A stretch of 64,000 nucleotides of DNA, taken from the NCBI RefSeq assembly GCF_003952225.1, contig NZ_CP034437.1, positions 6,305,001 to 6,369,000 of the forward strand. The letters run 5' to 3'. The stretch comes from Paenibacillus albus. Lineage in GTDB: Bacteria > Bacillota > Bacilli > Paenibacillales > Paenibacillaceae. Both the position numbers and the translations under genes were made by a program. This document shows, one piece after another, positions 43,989 through 52,551 of this stretch. The notes beneath the pieces were generated by a model that had not been told where the DNA came from, searched no databases, and saw only the letters and a list, made by a program, of their open reading frames with translations. Numbering within the stretch: position 1 is the stretch's first letter; each line of letters starts with the position of its first letter.

Positions 43989-45302
43989 TTATTTTGACAT
44001 CTCGCCTTGTACCGATTGCGCGATCTTCATCATTTCGTTCTCTGGCAGGTCGCCGCTCGTGAGGCGGAACTCCGTACCATTATAAGTCCAAGTCAGCGTC
44101 TGCTGCTCACCGTCCAGGAGAGATCCAGAGAGAGCGCCGACTGTGAAGCCGAGGTCTTTCAGTTCGCCCTTCGTTTGAGATACGGCTACATCCTTCGGCT
44201 GCGTCTCAATTAATGTATATTCGTAGTCTCCGGCGTAGCGGATAATGATGCCTGCATTTCCGCCGAACACGATGTCCTGCTGATCTTTCTCCGACACGCC
44301 GTCCGGCAAGTAGGACGGCTCGAGCGCTACGAAGCTTTGGCTGCCGGCTGGCGCCATCGTATCTTCGGCATCCTCGCTTGCATTGCTGCTGCTGTTATCG
44401 CTGCTGTTGTTGCTGGAATTGTCTGCATTGGTGCTGCTGGAAGCGCTGTTGTCCGGATTGTCCCCGGAGGTATTGTTATCGGCATTCGAATTCGTAGACG
44501 CATTATCCGATTGCGCTGCGTTGTTATCCGGCGAAGTCGCCGCTTGATCCGAATTGTTGCTGCTTCCATTATTCGCTGTGCTGCTGTTGTCGCTGGTGTT
44601 GTTGCTGGTGTTGCTGCTGTTGCTGCTGTCATCCGAAGGAAGCGCTGTTGTCGGCTTGTCTCCTGCCGGAGTGCCCATATTCGTCTGCGTATCGAATACG
44701 CTCTTCTCCAGCTTCGAACCAAATTCGAAGGAGTCGAATTTGACCTCGACCATCACGCTAGCGTTCGCGTCGCTCACTTCCACTTTGCTCGGCGCATAGT
44801 CGGACTTGTTCAGCCAAATCTTTTGCCGTGCCAGCGATCCGTTCTGGTAGTTCGCCATGACGTCGAACACGTACGCATCTTTGTCTACTGCAAACTGACG
44901 GGAATTATCGAGGAGAATGCTCTGCACCAGCGTTTGATACAGGTAGACTTGTCCTTGATTAGCCGGCCAATCGCTTTGGAAACGGAACACTTTATTGAGG
45001 CGCGGCGTCAGTACGAATACGCCTTCATCGTTGCGAAGCACAATTTGCGTAATATCCTTCTTGGCATTCGTGAGGGCGATGCGGTAGTACTGCGGCTTCT
45101 GGTACGATACGTCCACTTGATACTCCAGCGGCTGCTGGCCCGTGTGCAGAATCATGGTGCCCTTGCCGTGATAGCTGCCTAGCCCGTTTAACGTTTTGTC
45201 CAAATCTTTGACAACCGATTCCGCGTCCTTTGTCCCGCAGCCTGCGAGCACCGCCGTGAGGCATAGCAGAACAACTGCGAGAAAACTGATTCGACGACGC
45301 AT
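43989..45302 (-). CDS. YdcC-like lipoprotein with long Ser/Asn linker
   Basis: This 437-residue protein has a lipobox AVLAGC (Cys 22) and a LolA/LolB-like beta domain (about 25-210, outer-membrane-lipoprotein-sorting family). A low-complexity Ser/Asn/Asp linker of about 110 residues follows, then a C-terminal DUF4367-like domain (about 325-437). In B. subtilis the YdcC homologue precedes alr, as here. The family function in Gram-positives is unknown; it may chaperone envelope components. GAGGGG precedes the ATG by 8 bases. The linker is encoded by TTGCTGCTG-type repeats and may vary in length. Confidence 0.82.
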   Translation of the reverse strand: MRRRISFLAVVLLCLTAVLAGCGTKDAESVVKDLDKTLNGLGSYHGKGTMILHTGQQPLEYQVDVSYQKPQYYRIALTNAKKDITQIVLRNDEGVFVLTPRLNKVFRFQSDWPANQGQVYLYQTLVQSILLDNSRQFAVDKDAYVFDVMANYQNGSLARQKIWLNKSDYAPSKVEVSDANASVMVEVKFDSFEFGSKLEKSVFDTQTNMGTPAGDKPTTALPSDDSSNSSNTSNNTSDNSSTANNGSSNNSDQAATSPDNNAAQSDNASTNSNADNNTSGDNPDNSASSSTNADNSSNNSSDNSSSNASEDAEDTMAPAGSQSFVALEPSYLPDGVSEKDQQDIVFGGNAGIIIRYAGDYEYTLIETQPKDVAVSQTKGELKDLGFTVGALSGSLLDGEQQTLTWTYNGTEFRLTSGDLPENEMMKIAQSVQGEMSK

Positions 45303-45476
45303 GAGATCAACCCCTCATTCCAATGATTTAAACGTATCCGGAGTTGTACGCATGCCGCCAAATAATTGGCAGCTCGTACGGGACATAAGCCGTTTACGCT
45401 TCAGATGATCTATGTCTATGAGGGGACTTGGACAATTATGCAGACTAGCATGACAAGCTTGTTGAATGTGTGAGGA

Positions 45477-46451
45477 CTAGACTTGAACCAGCAGCAGGAT
45501 TATAGATGTTAGCCCTAGGCATGTGCTTAGCAGCATGAGTACGCCGAGCGCCTGCTTCGTATTAAGCCCTGCACGGAGCAATCGGTAATGCGCTTGGCTG
45601 GCATCCGCTTGATACATCGGCTTGCCTTGCAAGTAACGTTTGATGACAACAAAGAGATTATCAAATATAGGTACCCCCAGCGCCAAAATCGGGATAAACA
45701 GCGATAACACCGTCGCCTGCTTGAACGCGCCGTCTAGCGCGATAACAGCAAGCAGAAACCCAAGGAAGGTAGCGCCGGCATCCCCCATGAACACTTTCGC
45801 GGGAGGCTTATTGAACCGTAAATAGGCAAGCGTCACACCTAACAGAATGATGGCCATCATCGCGGAATTGGTCTGCCCCATGGCAACCGCTACAATAAAC
45901 AGCGTTGTCGCCGAGATCGCCGAAAGTCCTCCCGCGAGACCGTCCAATCCATCCGAGAAGTTAATGACCGTCGTCACTCCGAAAATCCATAGAATGGTGA
46001 GCAGAAACTGAAGAACGACGGGCAGCACGATGTAATCGCCAGAGAACGGATTAATGAAGCCTGTGAATACGATTCCTGAAGCATAAACGAGAATGGCTGC
46101 CGACAGCTGAACGACCAATTTGGGCAGAGCGGGAAAGTCCTTGCCTTTTGTTTTGTACCAATCATCCACAGTACCAATAATGAGAAGAAGAACGCCGCCT
46201 GCGAACAATGCGCCGGTCTCCCACGATATCCCTTTGGAAACAACTAAATAGGTAGCAAAAAATCCGATGAAAATCGCATAGCTGGCCGTAAGCGGAATAG
46301 GTTCACGGTGAATCTTTCGTTCCACATTTTTACGGGGCTTGTCCACGAAATCGAGCTTGAAAGCAAGCTTGCTAAACGGAGGAATCAGCAGGTACACGAT
46401 AAGAAAGGACGCAAGAAAAGCAATGAAATAAGTAATGCCGCTCACCACCAT
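45477..46451 (-). CDS. MraY/TagO-family polyprenyl-phosphate sugar-1-phosphate transferase
   Basis: This 324-residue membrane protein has about ten helices. Active-site motifs of the family are present: IGTVDDWYK, NFSDGLDGLAGG and FMGDAGATFLGF. It would attach a sugar phosphate to undecaprenyl phosphate to start a wall polymer (teichoic or secondary wall polysaccharide). The usual early PRxGG motif is replaced by IPLTASYAIF, and the late HHR motif is AHYRLL, so it is a divergent member. The ribosome site before ATG 46451 is weak. Confidence 0.85.
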   Translation of the reverse strand: MVVSGITYFIAFLASFLIVYLLIPPFSKLAFKLDFVDKPRKNVERKIHREPIPLTASYAIFIGFFATYLVVSKGISWETGALFAGGVLLLIIGTVDDWYKTKGKDFPALPKLVVQLSAAILVYASGIVFTGFINPFSGDYIVLPVVLQFLLTILWIFGVTTVINFSDGLDGLAGGLSAISATTLFIVAVAMGQTNSAMMAIILLGVTLAYLRFNKPPAKVFMGDAGATFLGFLLAVIALDGAFKQATVLSLFIPILALGVPIFDNLFVVIKRYLQGKPMYQADASQAHYRLLRAGLNTKQALGVLMLLSTCLGLTSIILLLVQV

Positions 46452-46555
46452 CGTTTATTTTGGTCATACCCTATACTCCACCTTCATAAACGACTTCTAT
46501 ACGCAAGATGTTGCAGAATATTCCAAAAAGAGACAAGCACAAGACGACGAGCCTT

Positions 46556-46594
46556 TTTACAAAATTTCCATTTTTTATTAATATCCGGTTAACA
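46556..46594 (+). promoter_or_regulatory. Pho box (PhoP operator)
   Basis: Three hexamers match TT(A/C/T)A(C/T)A on an 11-base register: TTTACA (46556), TTAATA (46578) and TTAACA (46589). A weaker TCCATT sits at the missing position 46567. A -10-like TACTCT follows at 46604. The arrangement is that of PhoP-activated promoters in Bacillus. Confidence 0.65.
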
Positions 46595-46662
46595 CAATTC
46601 CTCTACTCTAGTGAAAGTTACTAAAGCGTCTCACCACTATATGAGAGAATTGAGGAGAACGA

Positions 46663-48147
46663 ATGAAGAAGTTCCGTTTTACCAAATGGGCAGCAATCGC
46701 GGGGGTCGTGTCCGTTGCCATGCTAAGCTCGCAAATCGTAGAAGCCGCTGATACAGCGCTTAAGGCGATCGCAATCAAAGTGAAGGTGTTTGCAGGCGAC
46801 AATGAAGTCGCGCTGGACAAGGAAGCTGTCACCATCAACGGCAGCCTGTATGTGCCGGTTAGAGCGATGGGCGATGCGCTTGGGCAGAACGTCACTTGGG
46901 ATAACGCTAGCAAGAAGGTAACGCTTCGCGAGTATCCTTTTGTAGAAGGAAAATATACGTGGATGAACCCGCCAAGTCTCGGACTCGGACTCAAGGAAGG
47001 CGGCTTCTCCGGGCTTCTGCATATGCCTGGCGACCCGGACAATGTGTTCTACACACTGGCTGACCGCGGACCAAACGGACAAATTACAATCGACAAATCG
47101 GTAAACCGCACATTCCCGGTTCAAGATTATGTGCCGCGTTTCTATAAAATCAAGCTCGAAGGCGGACAAGTTACGATTCTAGAGACGAACAAGCTCCAGC
47201 TTCCTGTAGGCGCGAAAGGCGTAGTCTCCGGCAACCGCAACACGACAGGCCTTAGCAACATCGCGAGCGACGAGAAGTCTTACGATAATACGGGCACGAA
47301 GCTGCTGCCGCTTGATCCGGATGGTCTTGATCTTGAAGGCATCGCATACAGCCCATCTGACGATACGCTCTGGATGGCTGACGAGTACCGCCCATCGCTG
47401 ATTCAAGTGAAGCGTGACGGCACAATTATTAGCCGCTACGTGCCTGCCGGCGACAAAGCGAAGCTTGCGAACGCGCAGATTCCTATCGTTGAAGCATTCC
47501 CGGCTATATACTCGAAGCGTATCGTGAACCGTGGATTTGAAGGCGTAACAATTAGCCCTGACGGCAAATATTTGTACGCGTCCATCCAAAGCCCGATGGC
47601 TGTGCCTGACAAAGCAACTGGCGAAGCCTCCCGCAACCTGCGTATTCTGAAAATGGATCTGGCGACGAAGAAGGTCATCGGCGAATACGTGTATGTCGCA
47701 GAGGATGCGAAAACGTTCGTGAATGTATCGCAGAAGGACGTCGTCATCTCCGACCTCCATGCACTGGCGGCAGACGTGCTTCTCGTGGACGAGCGCGACA
47801 AGAACGAAGGCGCTGCTGCGCAGATCAAACGCGTGTACAAGATCGACTTGTCCAAAGCAACGAACGTCTTGAACAAGTCCGATATCAGCAACAATGTGGA
47901 AGCGCTCAGCAGTGATTTGCTGAAAGCGTCCGGTATCGCAACGGCTCCAAAATCGCTCATTCTCGACCTGACGAAGCTCGGTTATCCGTTCGAGAAGTTC
48001 GAAGGACTCACAGTGCTGAACAAGAACACGATTCTGGTTGCCAACGACAACGACTTCGGCGTCGGCGAATACGATGCGAATGGTGTGCTCAAGTTGACGG
48101 ATAAGCAGACGCAAGTATGGGAGATCGCAGTGAAGAGTTTGTGGTAA
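46663..48147 (+). CDS. secreted esterase/phytase-like protein with stalk domain
   Basis: This 494-residue protein has a signal peptide ending about VEA (residues 27-29). A copper-amine-oxidase-like stalk domain (about 37-90, TINGSLYVPVRAMGDALGQNVTW) follows, then a phytase-like beta-propeller domain (about 105-490) with LADRGPNGQ, GLDLEGIAYSP, FEGVTISPDGKYLY and FEKFEGLTVL. The domain is found in alkaline-phosphatase-like, phosphate-starvation proteins, and a Pho box lies upstream. Release of phosphate from an organic ester outside the cell is inferred. GAGGAG lies 5 bases before the ATG. Confidence 0.85.
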   Translation: MKKFRFTKWAAIAGVVSVAMLSSQIVEAADTALKAIAIKVKVFAGDNEVALDKEAVTINGSLYVPVRAMGDALGQNVTWDNASKKVTLREYPFVEGKYTWMNPPSLGLGLKEGGFSGLLHMPGDPDNVFYTLADRGPNGQITIDKSVNRTFPVQDYVPRFYKIKLEGGQVTILETNKLQLPVGAKGVVSGNRNTTGLSNIASDEKSYDNTGTKLLPLDPDGLDLEGIAYSPSDDTLWMADEYRPSLIQVKRDGTIISRYVPAGDKAKLANAQIPIVEAFPAIYSKRIVNRGFEGVTISPDGKYLYASIQSPMAVPDKATGEASRNLRILKMDLATKKVIGEYVYVAEDAKTFVNVSQKDVVISDLHALAADVLLVDERDKNEGAAAQIKRVYKIDLSKATNVLNKSDISNNVEALSSDLLKASGIATAPKSLILDLTKLGYPFEKFEGLTVLNKNTILVANDNDFGVGEYDANGVLKLTDKQTQVWEIAVKSLW

Positions 48148-48193
48148 TCACGCAGGTAGCAGGACATCTGTGATGTGATGCAAAATTGAGTGA

Positions 48194-48237
48194 GGAGCAT
48201 GTGGGGGATGTAGGAGCCCCGCATGCTTCTTTTTTTG
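48194..48237 (+). terminator. phytase-like gene terminator
   Basis: The hairpin GAGCATGTGGGG/CCCCGCATGCTTC is followed by seven T, about 47 bases after the stop. Confidence 0.8.
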
Positions 48238-48387
48238 TAGATGCCCCACTCCCGGTACCTCCCTTGCCTGCTCCACCTCTAACGAATCGTATAGCGCTTA
48301 TTCGCCGGAAATCAGCCCTCCCCGCGCGCTAACGAACCCCAGAGTCCTTATTGGGCTCCAATCAAGCTATTTGAGTCCGGCTTAAAT

Positions 48388-48416
48388 AAAAAACCGTCCG
48401 ATAAACTCGGACGGTT
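48388..48416 (-). terminator. haem uptake operon terminator
   Basis: A perfect AACCGTCCGA/TCGGACGGTT stem is followed on the minus strand by TTTTTT, 14 bases after the fusion gene. Confidence 0.85.
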
Positions 48417-48429
48417 CATTGCCAAAAGC

Positions 48430-49290
48430 TTATACCGTTTCAGCAGCTGCCGCTTCCGGCAGGTGGGAAACGACGACTTTGTAGATCGTCACTTTGTTGC
48501 CGACGATCGGACCGCTTGCCGGTGCTTCGCCAGCTGCTGGCGCTTGAGCGCCGCCATGAGCGCCATGCCCATGGCCGCCGCCATGTGCCGAGCCGTGCGC
48601 AGGCTGCCCATCCGATTTCGCGGCTGCCTCAGAAGCCCGCTTCGCGTGCGCATGTCTGAACGAATCGCTGTTAGCCCATGCTTGAAAATCCGCTTCGCTC
48701 TCCCAAGTGGTGCAGACGCGAATTTCTTCTGTCTCCTCGGATGCTGCTGCGTGCAGCACATCCATGCGGACGAAGCCTTTGAACGTGTGTACACTCTTAG
48801 GCGTGCGGAAACGCTCCAATACCGCGTCCGCCATGCCTGCACGAACTTCAATACGATTCTCAACGACGATCATATGGGCACTTCCTTCCTCATCTTTATA
48901 TAGCAGCGACTTCAAATACGCTGCGACTTCCTTCGCGTGCTCGCCGCCGATTAAGGCGTGCTGATAGAGCGTAATGCCATGCGGCCCGAGTGCATGCAGC
49001 TGCTGCGGATATTGCGTAAGCGTCGATTTCACGAGCTCCAGCTCGCCGAGCATCGCTGCAGCGAACAGGTCGATGCGCGCTCCTTTGGAAAGTAAAAATT
49101 GTGCAATATCGCGCCGTCCCACATGAGCTGCCGCGCCAAGCGCCGTCTCCCAATCGTCGCCGCCCCAATTCATCGAAGCGTGCAGAAGACCCGGCTCCTG
49201 CGCCAGCAGTGTCTGCACCTTCGACAGATCCGCATGAGCGGAGCCAACAAATTCACGTACGAGGTCATTGCTTAAAGCTACCTTTGGCAT
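48430..49290 (-). CDS. ankyrin-repeat/haem-degrading monooxygenase fusion
   Basis: This is a 286-residue fusion. Residues about 1-130 form ankyrin-type helix pairs (WETALGAAAHVGRRDIAQFLLSKGARID, FAAAMLGELELVKSTL). Residues 140-286 form an IsdG/HmoA-type monooxygenase domain (MIVVENRIEVRAG, FVRMDVL, VCTTWESEADFQAW) with a His/Gly-rich insert (HGGGHGHGAHGG) before the last strand. The domain cleaves haem to free iron. It is the last gene of an iron/haem uptake operon. An in-frame ATG at M140 (48873) has AGGAAGG about 10 bases before it, so the oxygenase might also be made alone. Confidence 0.8.
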   Translation of the reverse strand: MPKVALSNDLVREFVGSAHADLSKVQTLLAQEPGLLHASMNWGGDDWETALGAAAHVGRRDIAQFLLSKGARIDLFAAAMLGELELVKSTLTQYPQQLHALGPHGITLYQHALIGGEHAKEVAAYLKSLLYKDEEGSAHMIVVENRIEVRAGMADAVLERFRTPKSVHTFKGFVRMDVLHAAASEETEEIRVCTTWESEADFQAWANSDSFRHAHAKRASEAAAKSDGQPAHGSAHGGGHGHGAHGGAQAPAAGEAPASGPIVGNKVTIYKVVVSHLPEAAAAETV

Positions 49291-49328
49291 ATCCTCTCTC
49301 CCTTTCGTTTCGCGCTGTTTGCACAGCA

Positions 49329-50159
49329 CTAGATTGCCGCGGCTGCGGCTGTAGGCTTCTGCTGAACGATCCCGCACGGCAAATACACCGGTACGCCGTC
49401 ATCGTGATAGACTTTGGCTTCAATGCCGAACACCTCGCGGAAGAATTCAACGCGGAATACATCCGTCGGCGTCCCTTCCCGTACAATGGCGCCCTGCTTC
49501 ATCGCAATAATGCGATCGCAATAACGCGCAGCTTGGTTCAAATCATGCAAAACCATTACAACCGTTATGCCTTGCTCACGGTTCAGCTCGCGGATCAGCT
49601 CCATCAGCTCAAGCTGATGGGCAATATCCAGATACGTCGTCGGCTCATCCAACAGCAGAATGCGCGGAGTCTGTGCCATACACATTGCAAGCCAAGCGCG
49701 CTGACGTTCGCCGCCGGATAGCTCCAGAAGCGAGCGATTCTGAAGCTCGCTCATGCTCGTTACCTGAAGCGCCCAATCGACCACTTCTTCGTGTTTGCCT
49801 CTGCATTCCTCGTACCATTTCAGATGCGGATTGCGCCCCCGACGAACGAGCTCACGCACCGTAATATCGAGCGAGCTCTCCTGGGTTTGTGTCAGCATCG
49901 TCATCTGCCTGGCGATTGCCTTCGTATCCATGAAAGCCATGTCTTTGCCTTCCATGGTCACCATGCCACCCTGCGGCGAGACGAGCCTTGCCAGCATGCG
50001 AAGCACAGTCGACTTGCCAGAGCCGTTCGGACCGACGATACCGAGCCACTCACCAGGAGATACCTGCATGTTCAAACCATTTACGATTGGGCTTGATGCA
50101 TGGTAGCCATATTTTAGCCCCGCCGCCGCTAAAGCGGAAGCTTTGTTCATCGTGCTCAT
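49329..50159 (-). CDS. iron/haem ABC transporter ATP-binding protein (FecE/FepC type)
   Basis: This 276-residue ATPase has Walker A GPNGSGKST, signature LSGGERQRAW, Walker B ILLLDEPTT and the TYLDIAHQ motif typical of siderophore/haem/B12 importers. It energises the adjacent permease. ATG 50159 overlaps the permease stop as ATGA. It is the third gene of a Fur-controlled operon. Confidence 0.92.
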   Translation of the reverse strand: MSTMNKASALAAAGLKYGYHASSPIVNGLNMQVSPGEWLGIVGPNGSGKSTVLRMLARLVSPQGGMVTMEGKDMAFMDTKAIARQMTMLTQTQESSLDITVRELVRRGRNPHLKWYEECRGKHEEVVDWALQVTSMSELQNRSLLELSGGERQRAWLAMCMAQTPRILLLDEPTTYLDIAHQLELMELIRELNREQGITVVMVLHDLNQAARYCDRIIAMKQGAIVREGTPTDVFRVEFFREVFGIEAKVYHDDGVPVYLPCGIVQQKPTAAAAAI

Positions 50160-51187
50160 CGTCTAGCCCCCCTTCGCAGCAAGTAGAGAAAGAACGGCGC
50201 GCCAAGCAGCGCGAGCAGAATGCCTACAGGGAACTCAATCGGGTCGAACCAGCTGCGTGCAGCCGTGTCCGCCGCTATGATGAGCGCCCCGCCGCAGGTA
50301 GCGGAGATTGGCAGGAAGATGCGGTAATCATTGCCGACGATAAGCCTTACAATATGCGGCACAACGAGGCCGACAAAGCCGACCATGCCGACGATGCTGA
50401 TTGCCGCTCCCGCCAAGAAGGTCGAGAGCAAAATGATCAGCAGTCTGCCGATTTCTACTCGGCTTCCGAGCAGCTTAGCCGCATCGTCGCCAAGCACGAG
50501 CAGATTCGCTGTCTTAATGAGGAAGAGCGATGCAATAAGGCCGACGATGGTATACGGCAGCAATGTATCGAAGTGCGGCCAGCTTCTGCCGTTCAAACTG
50601 CCTGACATCCATGGCAGAACCGACTGTACCTTCTCGCTGTTCAAAATCATGAGCGCAGTCATCGCCGCGCCGAGCAAGGAGTTCACCGCAACCCCGGCCA
50701 GAATGAGCCGGATCGGCGATGCCCCGCCTTTCCAAGCGAGCGAGTAGACGACCGCAGCTGCAGCGAGTGCGCCTATGAACGCAGAGATCGGCAAGTAAGC
50801 GATATGCTCGGGAAATAGAATCATAATGATAACAGCGGCGAGCCCGCCTCCAGACGAGACGCCGATAATGCCCGGATCGGCGAGCGGATTGCGGAACACG
50901 CCCTGCAGGAACGCGCCTGAAATCGCAAGGCAAATGCCTGCCAGCATGCCCGTTAATACACGCGGAAGCCGCAAATTCCACACAATTTGTCTCGCTTCCG
51001 AGTCTGAAGAATGAAGCAGAGAGGTCCATACGTCCCGGGCGGGTATCGCAATCGCGCCGGACATCAGACCGTACAACCCCGCTAACACAAGCAGTGCCGC
51101 ACTAATGAGCAGCACGGCACTGTTGCGGGTAAGGCGGGCAATGCCCGCCTCCTTCACGTTTTGCTTCGCAGCAATTGTTGTAGCCAT
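50156..51187 (-). CDS. iron/haem ABC transporter permease (FecCD type)
   Basis: This 343-residue permease has about nine to ten membrane helices and typical FecCD motifs: GFLQGVFRNPLADPGIIGVSSGGG (here AFLQGVFRNPLADPGIIG), GFVGLVVPHIVRLI and EFPVGILLALLGAPFFLYLL. A single permease gene implies a homodimer. It begins 3 bases after the binding protein ends. It imports haem or a ferric siderophore; the haem oxygenase gene behind it favours haem. Confidence 0.92.
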   Translation of the reverse strand: MATTIAAKQNVKEAGIARLTRNSAVLLISAALLVLAGLYGLMSGAIAIPARDVWTSLLHSSDSEARQIVWNLRLPRVLTGMLAGICLAISGAFLQGVFRNPLADPGIIGVSSGGGLAAVIIMILFPEHIAYLPISAFIGALAAAAVVYSLAWKGGASPIRLILAGVAVNSLLGAAMTALMILNSEKVQSVLPWMSGSLNGRSWPHFDTLLPYTIVGLIASLFLIKTANLLVLGDDAAKLLGSRVEIGRLLIILLSTFLAGAAISIVGMVGFVGLVVPHIVRLIVGNDYRIFLPISATCGGALIIAADTAARSWFDPIEFPVGILLALLGAPFFLYLLRRGARR

Positions 51188-51190
51188 TGA

Positions 51191-52465
51191 TTATTTCACC
51201 TGCAGCAGCAGTTTGTTGATGGTTTCAATCGCTTGTGGAGCACGGATGCCTGGGTTCGCCGCGAACAAGTCGCTCGGCAGCACTTCGAAACGGTCTTTCT
51301 TCACAGCTGAGAGGCTCTTCCAAGCCGGATTCGTCTCAAACTCCTTCTTGAAGCTTGCTTTTACCTCTGCGGCATCACCGTGTGTAATCATAAGAATAAG
51401 ATCCGGATTCGCTGCGATGATACGCTCAAGGCTCAGGTCAGCATATTGCGGCATCATATCCATCTTAGGGAAGTTCGCTGCAACGTTCTTGCCGCCTGCA
51501 AGCTCCAAGAAGTTGCCTGGGTAGCTCGTAGGAAGCGCAACGACGAAGCTGCCTGGAGCGCCATATACGATCAGCGTCTTCGGCGCAGCAGCCGGTTTTT
51601 TCAAAGAAGCAATGTCCGAATTCATGCCTTTAATAATTTGCTCTGCCTTCGTTTCTTGGCTCAACACTTTGCCATACAGACGAATCGAAGCTTGAATTTC
51701 AGTAAACGTATTATGCGAGTTGAACAACACTTGCGCGCCGAGCTTCTCAATTGTTGCTTGCTGCGCCTTGAGCGATGGGCTGGCAATGACGAGATCAGGC
51801 TTCACCGATGCCAGTGTCTCAAAGTTAATGCCATGCGTGCTGCCGACATCTGGAACAGCGGAAGCAGCTGCCGGAATGACCGGTCCGATTGCAGTCGAAC
51901 GACCGACAACTTTACCGCCAAGCGCATAAATAATTTCCGTATCCGACGAGGACAGCGTCACGATGCGGCTTGGTTTCTTCTTCAATGTAAAGGAACCTGT
52001 GCTTGTCGAGACAGTCAGTGTGCTGCTGATAGCAACTGTACTCGTATAAGAGTTGAAGTTAACCCATTTGCCGAATGCTTCAGAGATAAGACGAACTGGC
52101 ACGAAAGTCTTGCCGCCTGAGATATAAGGGGCGGAGTCCAGATATGTATATTGGCCATTAATATAAGCCGAATGAGAGCCGACAGTCAGCTTCACGGTTG
52201 TTGAATCCTTCGTAGCCATAACCGTTTTGCTGCTTGCATCCCAAGCTGCTTTGCCGCCGAGCGCGCTTACGATGCCGCTGTACGGGATGAGCGTTCTGCC
52301 TTTTGCAATTTGCGGACCGCTGCCAAGCGATAGCTCTTTTCCATCCAAAGTTACTTTTATCGCATTGCCTGCGGCATTCGCAGCCTTGTCGACGCCTGCC
52401 GCCGTTACTGGAGCGAGCAGCACAGCCGCCGCTAATAAACTACGAGTTAAAACCTTGTGAAACAC
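51191..52465 (-). CDS. stalk-domain/periplasmic-binding-protein fusion for iron or haem
   Basis: This 424-residue exported protein has a signal peptide (about 1-24, no lipobox Cys). Next comes a copper-amine-oxidase-like stalk domain (about 38-150, with GRTLIPYSGIVSALGG and GGKTFVPVRLISEAFGKWV), then a class III (TroA/FhuD-like) binding domain (about 165-424, IVTLSSSDTEIIYALGG). The missing lipidation site means the stalk part may tether or present it. It is the first gene of the operon, behind two Fur boxes. The start is GTG 52465. Confidence 0.87.
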   Translation of the reverse strand: MFHKVLTRSLLAAAVLLAPVTAAGVDKAANAAGNAIKVTLDGKELSLGSGPQIAKGRTLIPYSGIVSALGGKAAWDASSKTVMATKDSTTVKLTVGSHSAYINGQYTYLDSAPYISGGKTFVPVRLISEAFGKWVNFNSYTSTVAISSTLTVSTSTGSFTLKKKPSRIVTLSSSDTEIIYALGGKVVGRSTAIGPVIPAAASAVPDVGSTHGINFETLASVKPDLVIASPSLKAQQATIEKLGAQVLFNSHNTFTEIQASIRLYGKVLSQETKAEQIIKGMNSDIASLKKPAAAPKTLIVYGAPGSFVVALPTSYPGNFLELAGGKNVAANFPKMDMMPQYADLSLERIIAANPDLILMITHGDAAEVKASFKKEFETNPAWKSLSAVKKDRFEVLPSDLFAANPGIRAPQAIETINKLLLQVK

Positions 52466-52494
52466 AACTATCAGCCCCCTGAGTTAATTAATAA

Positions 52495-52509
52495 TGAGAA
52501 TCAATCTCA
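52495..52509. promoter_or_regulatory. Fur box 1 (near start)
   Basis: TGAGAATCAATCTCA is an inverted repeat (TGAGA/TCTCA) that matches the Fur consensus at 11 of 14 defined positions. It lies about 30 bases upstream of the GTG, between the -10 and the gene. Confidence 0.65.
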
Positions 52510-52521
52510 ATCAATACTCAC

Positions 52522-52551
52522 AGTTTATTCGATAATGATTCTCATTGTCAA
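52522..52551 (-). promoter_or_regulatory. iron-uptake operon promoter
   Basis: On the minus strand there is a perfect -35 TTGACA (52551-52546) and a -10 TAAACT (52527-52522), 18 bases apart. A Fur box fills the spacer. Confidence 0.75.
52530..52544. promoter_or_regulatory. Fur box 2 (in promoter spacer)
   Basis: CGATAATGATTCTCA matches the 7-1-7 Fur consensus at 12 of 14 defined positions. It lies between the -35 and -10, where bound repressor would block polymerase. Confidence 0.8.
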
